A stretch of DNA of 64,000 bases, taken from Cystobasidiopsis lactophilus (Eukaryota > Basidiomycota > Agaricostilbomycetes > Agaricostilbales > Chionosphaeraceae). Made by a program: the position numbers and the translations under genes. This document shows, piece by piece, positions 11,427 to 21,487 of the stretch. Each line of letters opens with the position of its first letter. Within the stretch, counting starts at the first letter, position 1. The notes beneath the pieces were generated by a model. That model was given only the letters and a program-made list of their open reading frames with translations. It was not told where the DNA came from and searched no databases. The DNA is taken from NCBI GenBank assembly GCA_001599975.1, contig BCIO01000001.1, positions 3,014,293 through 3,078,292 on the forward strand, in the 5' to 3' direction.

Positions 11427-12372
11427 ATGAGCCCGGTCGCGAGCAGGTCGTCGCAACAACCAGCGACCTCCTCCTCTTTATCCTTAGCCCTAGCCCTGGC
11501 CGGTGCTGATGGCGGTTTGGAAGCCTCGCCTTCGGCCGCGGGCGACAAGGCTTGGGTCTCCATCCTGGCCGTGGTCGGGATGAGCGTGTTCATCCGTTGA
11601 GTCCTCCTCTTGCCCGACTTCCTGTTCTCCTCTGACACTTTGGGTGGCCCTAAAGTCCTTCTCCTCCTCTTCTCTTTGCTCAAAACGTACGCCCACCATT
11701 ACACGTTAGCGCCTTCCCTTGATCCATTGATTCCGGGTCGGAGCTGAGAGAGACGTTGTTAGGACGACTGGGAAGAGGATCCGCAAGTGCTGCGGCTGCC
11801 TGCCTTTCATTCCCAGGTCGCTGCCGGACGCGGAGGGCGAGAAGAAGAAACAAGAAGAAGGTCGCCACCACGCCTTCCGAGGTCTGAGAGACTCGAGGCA
11901 GCTTGATAAAGACAGCAGCAGCCCAAAAGACCGCTCGCCGACGCCGCCGACGCCAGCGAAGAAGTCGGTGGCCGGCAGGTCGCCCAAGATCGTCCCGACC
12001 CAAAGCCGGTCCTACGGCGCGGGCCGACAGCGGTTGGCGGATCTGCGAGCGGCGAAAGAGAGGTACCAAGAGCGCGCGCAACAACAAGTCACTTTTGCCC
12101 TGCCGCCCGCCTCAGCTTCAGATTACTCGCAGCCGTCGCTCGAGAGGTCCGACCCACCTTTTTACTCGCAAACTGCCCCTCCTCCTGTCCCTCTTGACCC
12201 TTCCCCGGCTTATGTGCCTCGATCGGCCCACAATGAGGAGGAAGAAGAAGAAGCTTTGTCGGCTGCGACGACGCCGGAAGAAATGCGAGAGGAGGGAAGG
12301 GAGCGGGCGATGCAGCTTTTACTGGGTCGGCAACAGCATCAGGCGAGCCGTTCAAAAGCTTTAGGGGCGTGA
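11427..12372 (+). CDS. Unrecognised protein-coding region with one or two membrane segments
   Basis: I do not recognise this family. From ATG 11427 the frame reads MSPVASRSSQQPATSSS, a short low-complexity stretch, then a clear hydrophobic segment AWVSILAVVGMSVFIR. An in-frame TGA follows at 11598-11600. Beyond it the same frame stays open and again looks membrane-like (LLLPDFLF, then GGPKVLLLLFSLLKTYAHHY). Further exons seem to lie at 11755-11790 (DDWEEDPQ, after an acceptor) and from 11818 to 12372, where a charged, probably soluble tail ends in EMREEGRERAMQLLLG and a stop at 12372. I could not find a splice that removes the TGA cleanly. This may be two genes, a gene with an unusual intron, or a damaged gene. 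Opposite-strand frames here look like shadows of low-complexity sequence. Confidence 0.4.
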
Positions 12373-12508
12373 AACGAGTTGCGTCGAAAGAGAGACACAG
12401 AGGGTGGAAGCGAGTTTGACGCTTGCTGGCGCGCGCTGCTTACGCATTGTTCGCCACCGCTTCTAGAGCTGCTTTGGATGCTTGGAGGTGCTTTTCGACT
12501 TCGCCTGT

Positions 12509-13125
12509 TTATATGAACGTCTCTATGCATGTCAGATTGAAGATGTCGTCCCTACACAAGAACGAGAAAGGAAACTTGCGTTCGGGCAGGGAGGGCGCCA
12601 GAGCCAGGATCAACGCTCGGTCGAACTGGATGGCAGCTTGCTGGGTCTTCCTAATCGTACCTTTCATACACCATGAGACGTTCAGTTCTCTCAAGTGTGC
12701 GTGTGGCGAGAGAGAGAGAATGGAGCTCTCACCTCCGACATGCAAGACGCGACAGCACAAGTCTTGGCCTTTGATTTGCCTGACAAAAGTCAACGCGGCC
12801 CGGACCATGACCTCGGTGGAGCGGGCGCAGCGGACGATGCACAGTTTGGTAGTTGGCGACAAGTACTTGACTGTTTTGCCCAACACGCTCTTCAACGAGG
12901 AAGCTTCCCACAAAACAGGCAAAGGGGACGGGTACTATTGAGCGAACTGCCAACTTGGGACCAACCGACCTCGCCAAAGTTGGCGGCCAAGCTGTCGCGG
13001 ATGACGGTGATGATCATCCCTTCCGTCAACGCCACGGCGGCGGTCGAGGTGGACGAATTGACGAAAGGCAAGGAGGTGGGGAAGATGAACTCGGCCAGGA
13101 GGTAGCGATACTTGACTCGCACCAT
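12509..13125 (-). CDS. POP5: RNase P/MRP protein subunit POP5
   Basis: POP5 binds the RNA subunits of RNase P and RNase MRP and helps process pre-tRNA and pre-rRNA in the nucleus. The first exon starts MVRVKYRYLLAEFIFPTS, the hallmark N-terminus of the family, followed by SLAANFGEVGW. The next exon gives TVKYLSPTTKLCIVRCAR and then VRQIKGQDLCCRVLHVGG. After another intron the end reads GTIRKTQQAAIQFDRALI. These strands match the Pop5/Rpp14 fold in order. The first intron most likely starts at a gttggc donor after GWSQ, which keeps frame. The last 20 codons before the stop at 12509 are weakly conserved and an extra intron there is possible. It lies 205 bp upstream of, and divergent from, the eS19 gene. 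Confidence 0.85.
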
Positions 13126-13330
13126 CGTCGTTGTTTCCAAAGGGAGCAATGGTCGAGAGATCGTCGAAAGCGGAAAGCGCACCACAAGCTGTTCAATTTT
13201 GAGCCCATTTTTTGGCCAGCCTCAGCTCATCTCCTGCCTTTTTCCCCTTTCCTTTCCTCAAGACCCTTACAAAGTGCGTGGCCTGTGCAAACAGAGAAGT
13301 GCTGGGGCTGATGCAGAGTGAGAGAGCAGG

Positions 13331-14120
13331 ATGCCGTCGGTGCGAGATGTGCAAGCGGACAAGTTCATCAAGGCCTACTCGGCTCACTTGAAGCGATCTG
13401 GTGCGTCCTTGTTTGGCCTGGCCTTGTCTCGGGAGGGAGAGAATTAATGGGCGGCGTGTGGACGAAACAGGCAAGCTGGAGATCCCGACTTGGGTCGACT
13501 TGGTCAAGACTGGCACGCACAAGGAGTTGGCCCCTTATGACCCCGTTCGTTTCTGTCTGCTCTCCTGGTGTGACTGTCCGAGTGGCTTACACACGATACA
13601 GGACTGGTACTACGTCCGAGCAGGTCAGTTTTGTTGCCCCCCTTAAAAGGCCACAAAGAGAGAGTGCTCAAGCGTGGAGCGCGAAATTTACAATCAGCCG
13701 CCGTCGCCCGCCACATCTACCTGAGGAAATACGTCGGCATCGGCGCCCTCCAAAAGCTGCACGGCGGCGCCAAGAACCGCGGCAACAGGCCGTCACACCA
13801 CCGCGATGCTTCCGGTTCGTTTTCCTCCTCCCCCTTTTAATTCTATTGGGTGTCCGGGTGTCTAATAGGAATGCGTGTGCAGGATCGGTGGAGCGAAAGG
13901 TGGTGCAGAGCCTGGAGAAGATTGGCGTGTTGGAGGCCGACCCCCGAGGCGGCAGGCGGATCAGCCAGGACGGCCAGCGCGACTTGGACCGCATCGCCAG
14001 CTCCCTCGTCGTTCGTTTCTTCCTCCCCCTCTTTTTTTGTGTGGAGTGTTTCTTTGTTGACAATCTGAGTGGGGCAAACAGGAGGCGGCCAACGATGAGG
14101 ACGAGGAGGACGAGGAGTAG
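13331..14120 (+). CDS. RPS19: Small ribosomal subunit protein eS19
   Basis: A structural protein of the 40S subunit, needed for 18S rRNA 3' maturation. The model join(13331..13400, 13471..13544, 13602..13623, 13698..13814, 13883..14010, 14082..14120) totals 450 nt and encodes 149 residues, the normal size. It reads [73 protein letters not shown] and [20 protein letters not shown] in order, all diagnostic. The acidic tail ([12 protein letters not shown]) sits alone on a 39-nt last exon and is a lineage feature. Exon 3 is only 22 nt. Three of the five introns start with gttcgt, a donor that fits GTNNGT but not GTRAGT. Confidence 0.97.
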
Positions 14121-14701
14121 ATCTTGCGGCTTCTCATGTGTTCCAAGACTTGGGGCGACCCGGCTTTTCCTTCTTTGTGTGTGGGGGGAAGGTCAAGCAA
14201 GCGTGATGGATGGTTTTTCGTTACAAGGGAAGATCCAGCGATGGGCCCACTGCTGAAGAGTCCACACGCACCTTTTTTCACCTTGCATCGCTGACGTTTC
14301 TCTCGACCAGCTGCCCAGAAAGACCAAATGAGCCGCGCTTAGGGCCTAGTGGCCTCAATGAGTTCAACTGACTGAGAAAGCACTTCGACATGACGAAAGA
14401 AAACAGCCTGAGGACGTCGGTTGCCAGCTTGTTGCAAAGGGTCTCGCTTGATCCACCAACGGCTTCCTTCCTTTGATTTTGCCCTTGCTTTTGGTCTTTA
14501 GAGGCTCGCTAGATTTGCTAGAACCCAAGACGTTTGCCTCTCTCTGTTTGGCGGCAGTGTCCGACAGGCTTGCGCGTTTGGAAGTGACACGCCTGGCCCC
14601 AAGCTTGCGACGTCCTATTGTGTCTCTTCCTCCTTCTCCTCCATCTGCTTTCGACCACCAACTCTTCACATCCCCAGTTGAACAAACAAGGGCACACGAA
14701 A
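14121..14701. other. Tandem intergenic region between RPS19 and the PPPDE protein gene
   Basis: Contains the RPS19 3' end and the upstream region of the PPPDE gene. A C/T-rich stretch lies close to the downstream start (tctcttcctccttctcctcc at about 14623-14642), a common fungal core-promoter feature. No repeat, RNA gene or further coding signal was seen. Confidence 0.5.
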
Positions 14702-16913
14702 ATGTCCAGCGTCCAATTGTTCGTCTACGACTTGAGCCAAGGCATGGCCCGCAGCCTCAGCCTGCAGTTGACCGGCAAGCAAATCGACGGCGTCTGGCAC
14801 ACCTCGGTCGTCGCCTTCGGCCTCGAGGTCTTCTTTGGCCGGGGGATCAGCATCGTCAAGCCCGGCAGCTCCCACCATGGCCAGGTTCGTCTACCGTTCC
14901 CATGCTTCTTACAGGCTACCCAAACCGTGTCTAACAAATGATTTTGGATGAACAGCCATTGAAAGTCCTTCCAATGGGGGAAACCCAGCTTGATAAAGAG
15001 ACCTTCTGTGCGTGTCAAACTCTCTCTCTCCCTTTCCCAAATGCTTTGGCTCATATTGTTGCTGTTGGCCAGTGGAGTACATAGAGAACTTAAGAGAAGT
15101 CTACCGAGCTGAGAAGTGTGAGTTGTGGCGGCTTTCAGCCCGGAGATCTGAATTTCTGAAGATGCGTTTGCGCCCCAAAAGACCACTTGCTACATTTCAA
15201 CTGCAACACGTACGTTTTCCCCTTGCGGAGTATGGACCTGATGAAGATGAAGAGGGGAACGACAGGTTCACCCAAGATGTCATCTCCTTCCTCAACGGCA
15301 GCTCGATCCCAGCCGAGATCGCCGACTTGCCCTCCGAGTTCCTCAGCACGCCCTTTGGCCAAAGCCTGAAGCCCATGATCGAGCAGATGTTCACACAAGC
15401 GGCCACAGAAGGGCAACCTCCGGACACCGCGAGGACAGCGCCACCGCCACCACCGGCCGACGAGGTCGCCCTGCCCTTGACCTCGGCGTTGACCATCTGC
15501 ACCAGCTCGGCTTCCTTCGACCACCTCCTCAGATCCTTCGACTGCACCATCGCCATGTTCACCTCCGCCTCCTGCCCGCCTTGCCAGGCCATCAAACCAA
15601 TCTTTGAAGACCTGGCGTACAAGCACTCCACCGCCGGCCTCCTCCCTTCCGCCGGCTCGCCCCAGAAGAAGGTCGCCTTTGCACTGGTCGAGACCTCGGG
15701 CTTGGGAAGCGCTGTCGCGGCCCGCTATAGCATCTCAGCCACCCCGACCTTTCTGTTCTTCTTGCGCGGCCAGCAAGTGGGTTTCGATATCGCTCTTTAT
15801 TTTCTTGGCGTCATGGCAGCTGATATGCCGGTTCCCAACTCAAGACACATGCCATGAAAGGAGCAGATAGCGCGGAGCTCAAGCTCCAAGTCGAAGCCTT
15901 AATTCAGCGCGGGCACCCTCGTGAGTTGGTTGGAACAAATGTTTCACTTTAAAGAAACTGGCCTCATTTTCTCGGCCCTCCTTCTTTGTTATCAGCACAC
16001 CCCCATGCCTTGGTGTCTCTTCCAAGACTGCGCCAACTCGCGGATGCCCCGCCCGTCCGGTTTGATGCACAAATCGCAAACTTCGATGCTGCGCTCGCGA
16101 AACTTGAAACTCTTCTAGCGGGCGCCCCCAGCGCGCCCTCCCTGCTCGATACCTACCGAAATGCCGCCCTCGTGCTGCAGAAGAAGTCCAGCATGAACTT
16201 GGAGCTGGCCCGGCGCTGGAACCAAGCCAACGCCACGCTCTTCCAAGAAGTGCTCCCCAGCCACCGGTTTCCCGCCATCGACCTGCTGCGCTGCGCCGCT
16301 CTGCAAGACGAGCTGCTCAGCGACCTGATGCCTTCTGTCGTCGACCTCATCCTGCCTTTTGCCACCCAGCCGGCCGAGGAGGCAGGCGCCACCCCAAGTC
16401 TCATGCTCGCCCTCCGAACCCTCACCAACGCTCTGCGCCTTATTGGAAAAGGGCAGCATCGCAATCAACTCACCAAGGCCGCCGTCGAGGGCTTGCTGCA
16501 TCCCGACCTGCGCGTGCGGTCAGCGGCGGCGACTTTGGCGTTCGAGCTCGCCAAGTTGGACTTCCTCGCCCGCCCGGATTGGCTCCTCCCGCAAGACTCG
16601 GACGAGAACGAAGACTGGGAGGCGGAGATGACAAGTGCGGTGGTGGAGAGCTTGGGCAGCGAGCAAGCTTTGTCCAGCGACCTGGGTGCGTCGCCACTTC
16701 GGCATTACTTGCAGTTTTCTGACATCAATGGCTTTCGCAGTCCATCGACTGGTTGCGACTCTTGGCCTTTTGATATACATGAGTGCGAACCTGGCTAGCC
16801 TGAAACCGCTGGCGGAAGCGCTGGGCGCAAAGGAGTTGGTGGACAAAAGATCGGCGGCCCTTTTGCAAGGCAACGCCCTGGAGCTGGCCTCCGAGGTCCA
16901 GCTTTTGTTGTAA
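14702..16913 (+). CDS. PPPDE (DeSI-like) peptidase + thioredoxin + PUL domain protein
   Basis: Three domains are visible in order. Residues about 1-150 are a PPPDE/DeSI-type papain-fold isopeptidase: the His is in GVWHTSVVAFGLEVFFGRGI and the Cys in LLHFNCNTF, so both catalytic residues are intact. Next is a thioredoxin domain with CPPC in FTSASCPPCQAIKPIFEDLA and the cis-Pro in SATPTFLFF. The C-terminal 290 residues form a PUL domain, an Armadillo-like fold that in Ufd3/Doa1 and Lub1 binds Cdc48/p97. Together this suggests a ubiquitin- or SUMO-type deconjugation role linked to Cdc48. The combination is known in fungi. The first introns are well fixed by frame: Gln|gttcgt...cag|Pro, TTCT|gtgcgt...cag|TGGAG and ACAC|gtacgt...cag|GTTC. 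The stop is at 16911-16913. Confidence 0.85.
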
Positions 16914-17774
16914 TACATTAATCAAATTCAGATCGCTCTGGATCAATTTTAGATCCAAAACCATATATGAGTGAGACCTGAGAAACCAAAACCCAGGTCG
17001 CGCATGTGCCTGGTCCTCAGACTTCCCAACCGTCTCTGAGTACGAGCGTCGCTGCGTAACCTAATGCCTGACCTCGAGCTCCTGAGCTTTGGCCCTAGGA
17101 GCCGGGCTGCCTCCCTTTTCGCGCCCTCCTCAGAAGACGTTTTACCGCCCACGTCGAAGACTTCAAACCATTCTCTTCGCTTCTGCTCTTTGTTTTGGGT
17201 GCCTCGTCTGCCGACCTGAGATCAAGGGTCTTCGCATCTGTTTCTAATCAACTCGCAAGGGTTGTCCGTACCATTTCCGCGCACGCTGCCCGGGGTCCTC
17301 GTCCTCGTCCAGCCCACTGATTTCGCCACCTCGCAAAACGGGGCGGTACGACGTACGTCCCCTCAACGGCGTCTCGTCTTTGACAAAAGATGTCGGTGCT
17401 GATGTCGCATGACCCGTTCTCAGTTCGCCAGTTCGTTCGTAAGGAGTAAGAACAGGGGCGTGTCCTCCATTCTTGGACCACTCTGCAAAGGCCCCCTTGG
17501 TCCCTTCTTCTCTCTCCTTTCGACAACCAACCTGCCCGCCTGCGCGCCCGGCACGATCAACCCGTCTTTAATCGAAAGTTGGGCCAACTGTGAGGTCTTC
17601 CCTGCCCATCTGCCGTTGCCTTCTCCCGCTGAATTGGCCATTTAGGAAGGTCCTTCACCCTTTCTTTAGCATTCCCTGTGCCCATTCCTCCCGTCGGCCA
17701 TCTTTACTCTTGCACCACCAAAGACTGGACAGCCGGCAAGCGCGGAAAGGGGCCCACCTCGGAAGGGAGCGAGA
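16914..17774. other. Gene-poor interval upstream of the SOK1-like gene
   Basis: About 860 bp without a convincing gene. It begins with a relatively AT-rich 3' flank (atacattaatcaaattcag), then pyrimidine-rich sequence toward 17650-17750 (cacctttctttagc, cccattcctcccgtcgg). Open frames on both strands lack domain-like content. It probably holds a 3' UTR, the SOK1-like promoter and a long 5' UTR that might contain an intron. Confidence 0.45.
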
Positions 17775-20700
17775 ATGCAAGACATGTCGATCAAGCGACC
17801 AGACGACGTTGTAGTCGCCCACGACCACCCTGCAGACAAGCCATCTACCTCTTCTCCCTCGTCTCAGTCCTTGCATCTGCCCGAGCAAGACCACGCCGCT
17901 GCCGAAGATGCTGCGCTGCACCAAGCCGCCGAGGCCTCGAGGTCGTGTGCCCCCCGATTTGGGCGCTGCCTCGACGCCGACGGGGGCTACGTCTCTAATC
18001 CTGCCCAGCCAGAGGCCTCCAGCGACTCAGGCCGTCGCCCGAGAACGACGACCGTGGGACATCCAGAAGATTCGGTTGATGCCCCTTCTGATTTTTGCCA
18101 CGCACCTTTGCAGCCTCGACATCACTCTACAACGCTCCTCAGGACGGCGAAATCTCTCCCTGCTGCTCCGTCCCATCCACGCCCGTCTTTACCACGCAAC
18201 CCTCCTCGGAGTCGATGGCTGTTGACGTTCGCCCCTCTTCCACTGCCACACCCGACGCACGCACCCCTTCGACGTCTTCTCTCAGCCCGCCTGCGCGCAC
18301 TTTCAAGCGAAGTCATCGACCCAATGCTCTCAGCCTTCGCATGGAGTCCAGCCCGGCTGAGTTGGTGCAGAGTTCCGTGTTGCAAGCGCGTTCTCCTTCC
18401 GGTTCGTCTCCTTTCTTGCTCTCCCTGACCATCGAGATGTACTTAAATCTGCAGCAGCTGAAGCGCTAGCAAGTTTGCCACCGTCGCACGAGGCGTCCAA
18501 GTTGCACCGCCGCCAGCGTTCGTCAAGCGTACCACCGGGCGTCAACCTCTCCCCCAGAGCATCCACCTCGGGCGCGAAACGACCCTTTGAGCAGTCAGAA
18601 GAAGGCCTTCGCAGCAAGAAGCGCCATGCAAGCGGTCAGGCTGCCAGACCTGGCCTTGGGCCTGTGCCTGAGGCTTTGCCACTCCCTCCACTTTCTCAGC
18701 ACCAGCTCTTTGCGCTACATCAACTCAGTCTTCCTCGTCCCGCTATACTTGCAGACAGCTCGACCGCCGCCCGCTGGAGCGCTCGCCGTGGTTCGGCAAA
18801 TCGGCTGAGCGCGGCGCACCTTTTCGCCCATGTAGACCTGGCAGCCCCTTCTTTTATTCCTCCTATCACACGCCACACCCTTCGTGAGCTGGACCTGACG
18901 GAAATCCTGCGCAACCCGCAGCTGCGGCATGACATTGTCTTTGACCCTGTGCGTACCTTTTGCCTTCCAGCGGCAGCAACTTCTCTGACAGAACCCACAG
19001 AATCTCGTCTTTCGTCCCAATTTTGATGGCGACCGCGGCAAAAAGAAGATGGCGGCCAGCGAGCGGTACTGGACAGCCATCGCTCGAGAGGTTGCCACGG
19101 GCTGCCGGTGCACGGTCTTCGACGCGCACTCCGGAGACGTCTTGCCTTGCGTCTGTCGGGCTGTAGGCTTGGCACAAACGTCTGTGCAGTCTTTGATCGA
19201 CCGAGGCCGCCTCGCTGGCTCGATGAGCGCCGAGAAGGGCTTCTTTAACGCCGTGCCGCTGGCCACCCGGTTACCCTCTCGCATTCCTCCTCTCGTCAAG
19301 GAGCTTCGATCAGTCCTGCTCTCCCTCTTGCCGTCTGCTCCCCTGGCGGCCTTCCACGGTTACAGCGTCGCCGACGACACGGCCGCCCGCAACTTGATCG
19401 CTTCCACGCTAGACCCCGACTTGATCTCGCAAGAGGTGGAGCACGGTGTACTAGACGTGGCAAGCCTCGGCCGGTTCTTGGGCCAGACGCTCAAGCAGCA
19501 CTGCGCGCCCATGCGGGACGACATGGTCGACACGATGGTGGCCTGCATCGAAAGCCCGGACCTGCAGTGCGCCAATGTGTCTAAAGGCCTCCGGATGGCA
19601 TTCGAAATCCTGGAACTCATGAAGCTCGACATTGCCAACTTTCAATTGCGAACGCTTCGACCATATTTACTCGAAACAGCCCTCGAATTCGAGTTGCGGA
19701 CGCATCTGGACGGAATCGACCGCCGTCGACCACACTCATTCCGGAAGACTCAGGCTTGGCTTGCATCGGCTGCTGGCCAGCTTGGGCCGTCGACGCCCGG
19801 CGAGGCGGTCTGCGCCGGCTTGCTCAATCTCGTCTTCCACCCTGATGCGTCAGTCCCAGAAACCCCGTCTAGGTCAGGCAAGAGCCGCCGGCACCAAGCG
19901 CTCCTCAGCCCACCTTTGTCGGCGGTGCCCGAAACGCTCCACTTGGACCTCCATCGCCTGCAGACTTTCCACTCCGACCTCACCGACCTTTCCGTGGTCT
20001 ACATGCTGCTCATGCTGTTCCGACAAGTCACCAGCCACCTCAACCCAACTGAGGCTCAAGTGAATGTGGTGCGCCGCGAGATTTGGATTCTCATGCACGC
20101 CAGCGGCATCGCGCGCCCAGCATCTGGTCTCTCTCCCGCCTCGTTCCACGCCGAATCAGCACCTTCGACTAGCTGTGGCCTTGGCTGCGCAGGCTGGCGT
20201 AAGCTGCAAGACGAACGCTTCAAGGAAGCGCTGAAGGGCATTTTGCTGCGCATGGCCATCCGAGCGCGCATGCTCCAGCTTGGCCAGTCATTGGAGGGCG
20301 AGGTCGATCTTTCAGCATTGCCGGATCAAGATGGTCTCGACCTCATGTCCAAGTGGGCCGACTCGCACCTGCGCGTCGATTCGCCACTCTATGCACTGCT
20401 CTATAGCCGCTTGCAGACGGCCATGGCAGCCATGCTCGCCCTCGAAATGCACGAACACACGACCCACGCCAAGAACTGGTGGCTGCGCCAGCCCGTGGTT
20501 GACCACTCCCAAGCAACCAGCGAGCAAGGCTGGCCCGCGGGGGAAGCCGACATTTACCGCCGACGCTTTGACCCCAGCTCGCTCACTCTCCGGTCCACAT
20601 TTAAGCGGTGCCGCTCAGAGATGGAGGACGAGGACGAGGAGCAGACGCCGGCCAAGCGGGTTAAGCGAGCTCGCGACCAAGAACGGGCGTCAGCAGAGGC

Positions 20701-20934
20701 CGCGCACCACCAGCAAGAGGCTGAGCTGGAGGTTCTCCTCAAGAAGAACGGCCTTTGGCCTGTTCGCCAAGAGTGCCAGCAGCTCACAGAACGGTTGGGC
20801 AAAGTTGCCAGCTTCCACCTCGAGGCGTACTCCAATCTGTGAGTGTATCTTTGTCCTTCTTTGGTGGTCCTCCTTCCCATGCTAACAAGCCTTTCGACTC
20901 AAACAGCTACCAATGCATGCTCCAGTCTGCGTGA
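17775..20934 (+). CDS. SOK1: Sok1/Tcp11 family protein
   Basis: The T-complex-11 family includes yeast Sok1, which when overexpressed suppresses loss of cAMP-dependent kinase; the biochemical role is unclear. The N-terminal 250-300 residues are Ser/Pro/Thr-rich and spread over several short exons whose exact joins I could not fix. The conserved region starts with HTLRELDLTEILRNPQLRHD, passes KKKMAASERYWTAIAREVAT and reaches the Tcp11 core: IASTLDPDLISQEVEHGVLD, LGRFLGQTLKQHCAPMRDDM and LRMAFEILELMKLDIANFQL. It continues through helices typical of the family (LMSKWADSHLRVDSPLYAL) to a coiled, charged C-terminus (EAELEVLLKKNGLWPVRQE). A final intron (ct|gtgagt...aaacag|cTACCAATGC) adds YQCMLQSA before the stop at 20932-20934. 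Confidence 0.8.
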
Positions 20935-21487
20935 ACCATCCGGTCATGCGCGTTCTCGCGCCACGCCTTCCCAGTCCAGACTCTTACGCCAAATAATGAC
21001 CAAGACGCCTTTTACACGCTGCACATCGTTCAGTTGTCCACATACGCCTTCAATGACGCGCTTCGTTAGTCGCTAGTGACCTTCAATGCAATTGCATGCT
21101 GCTTTTCGTCAGACCCGAGATTTGAGCCTCCTGAAATAAAATTTCGGGCGGAATGTGGGCCTCTCGTCGCGCAAGTATTGTACTCGCGCGTACGAGAAAA
21201 GTGTATCTTGTCAGGGCCGGCCAGAGTCGTCAGAAAACCGGGGGAGGAATGCATCGGCGAAAACAAAAACAACTTGATCGCCCAAACACACACGGCGGCG
21301 GCTGAACTTCCTCTCTCCCCAGCAGCCAAGTCTCCTTGCCACGAGCCCTAGTAGTTTCAGCTAATTGGTGAGCCTCTACCAGCTAAGCGTCGAGGGTGCT
21401 GGCAGCTCATGCACGTCACAGCGCACGCCTTTTCGCCTTTCGCTGCCAGGAAGTCAAAACACGTCTCTCGTGCTCGAAGAACCGGCC
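20935..21487. other. Tandem intergenic region
   Basis: 3' flank of the SOK1-like gene and upstream region of the acidic membrane protein gene. The middle (21100-21260) is more AT-rich than the surrounding genes. No gene, repeat or structured element was identified. Confidence 0.45.
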
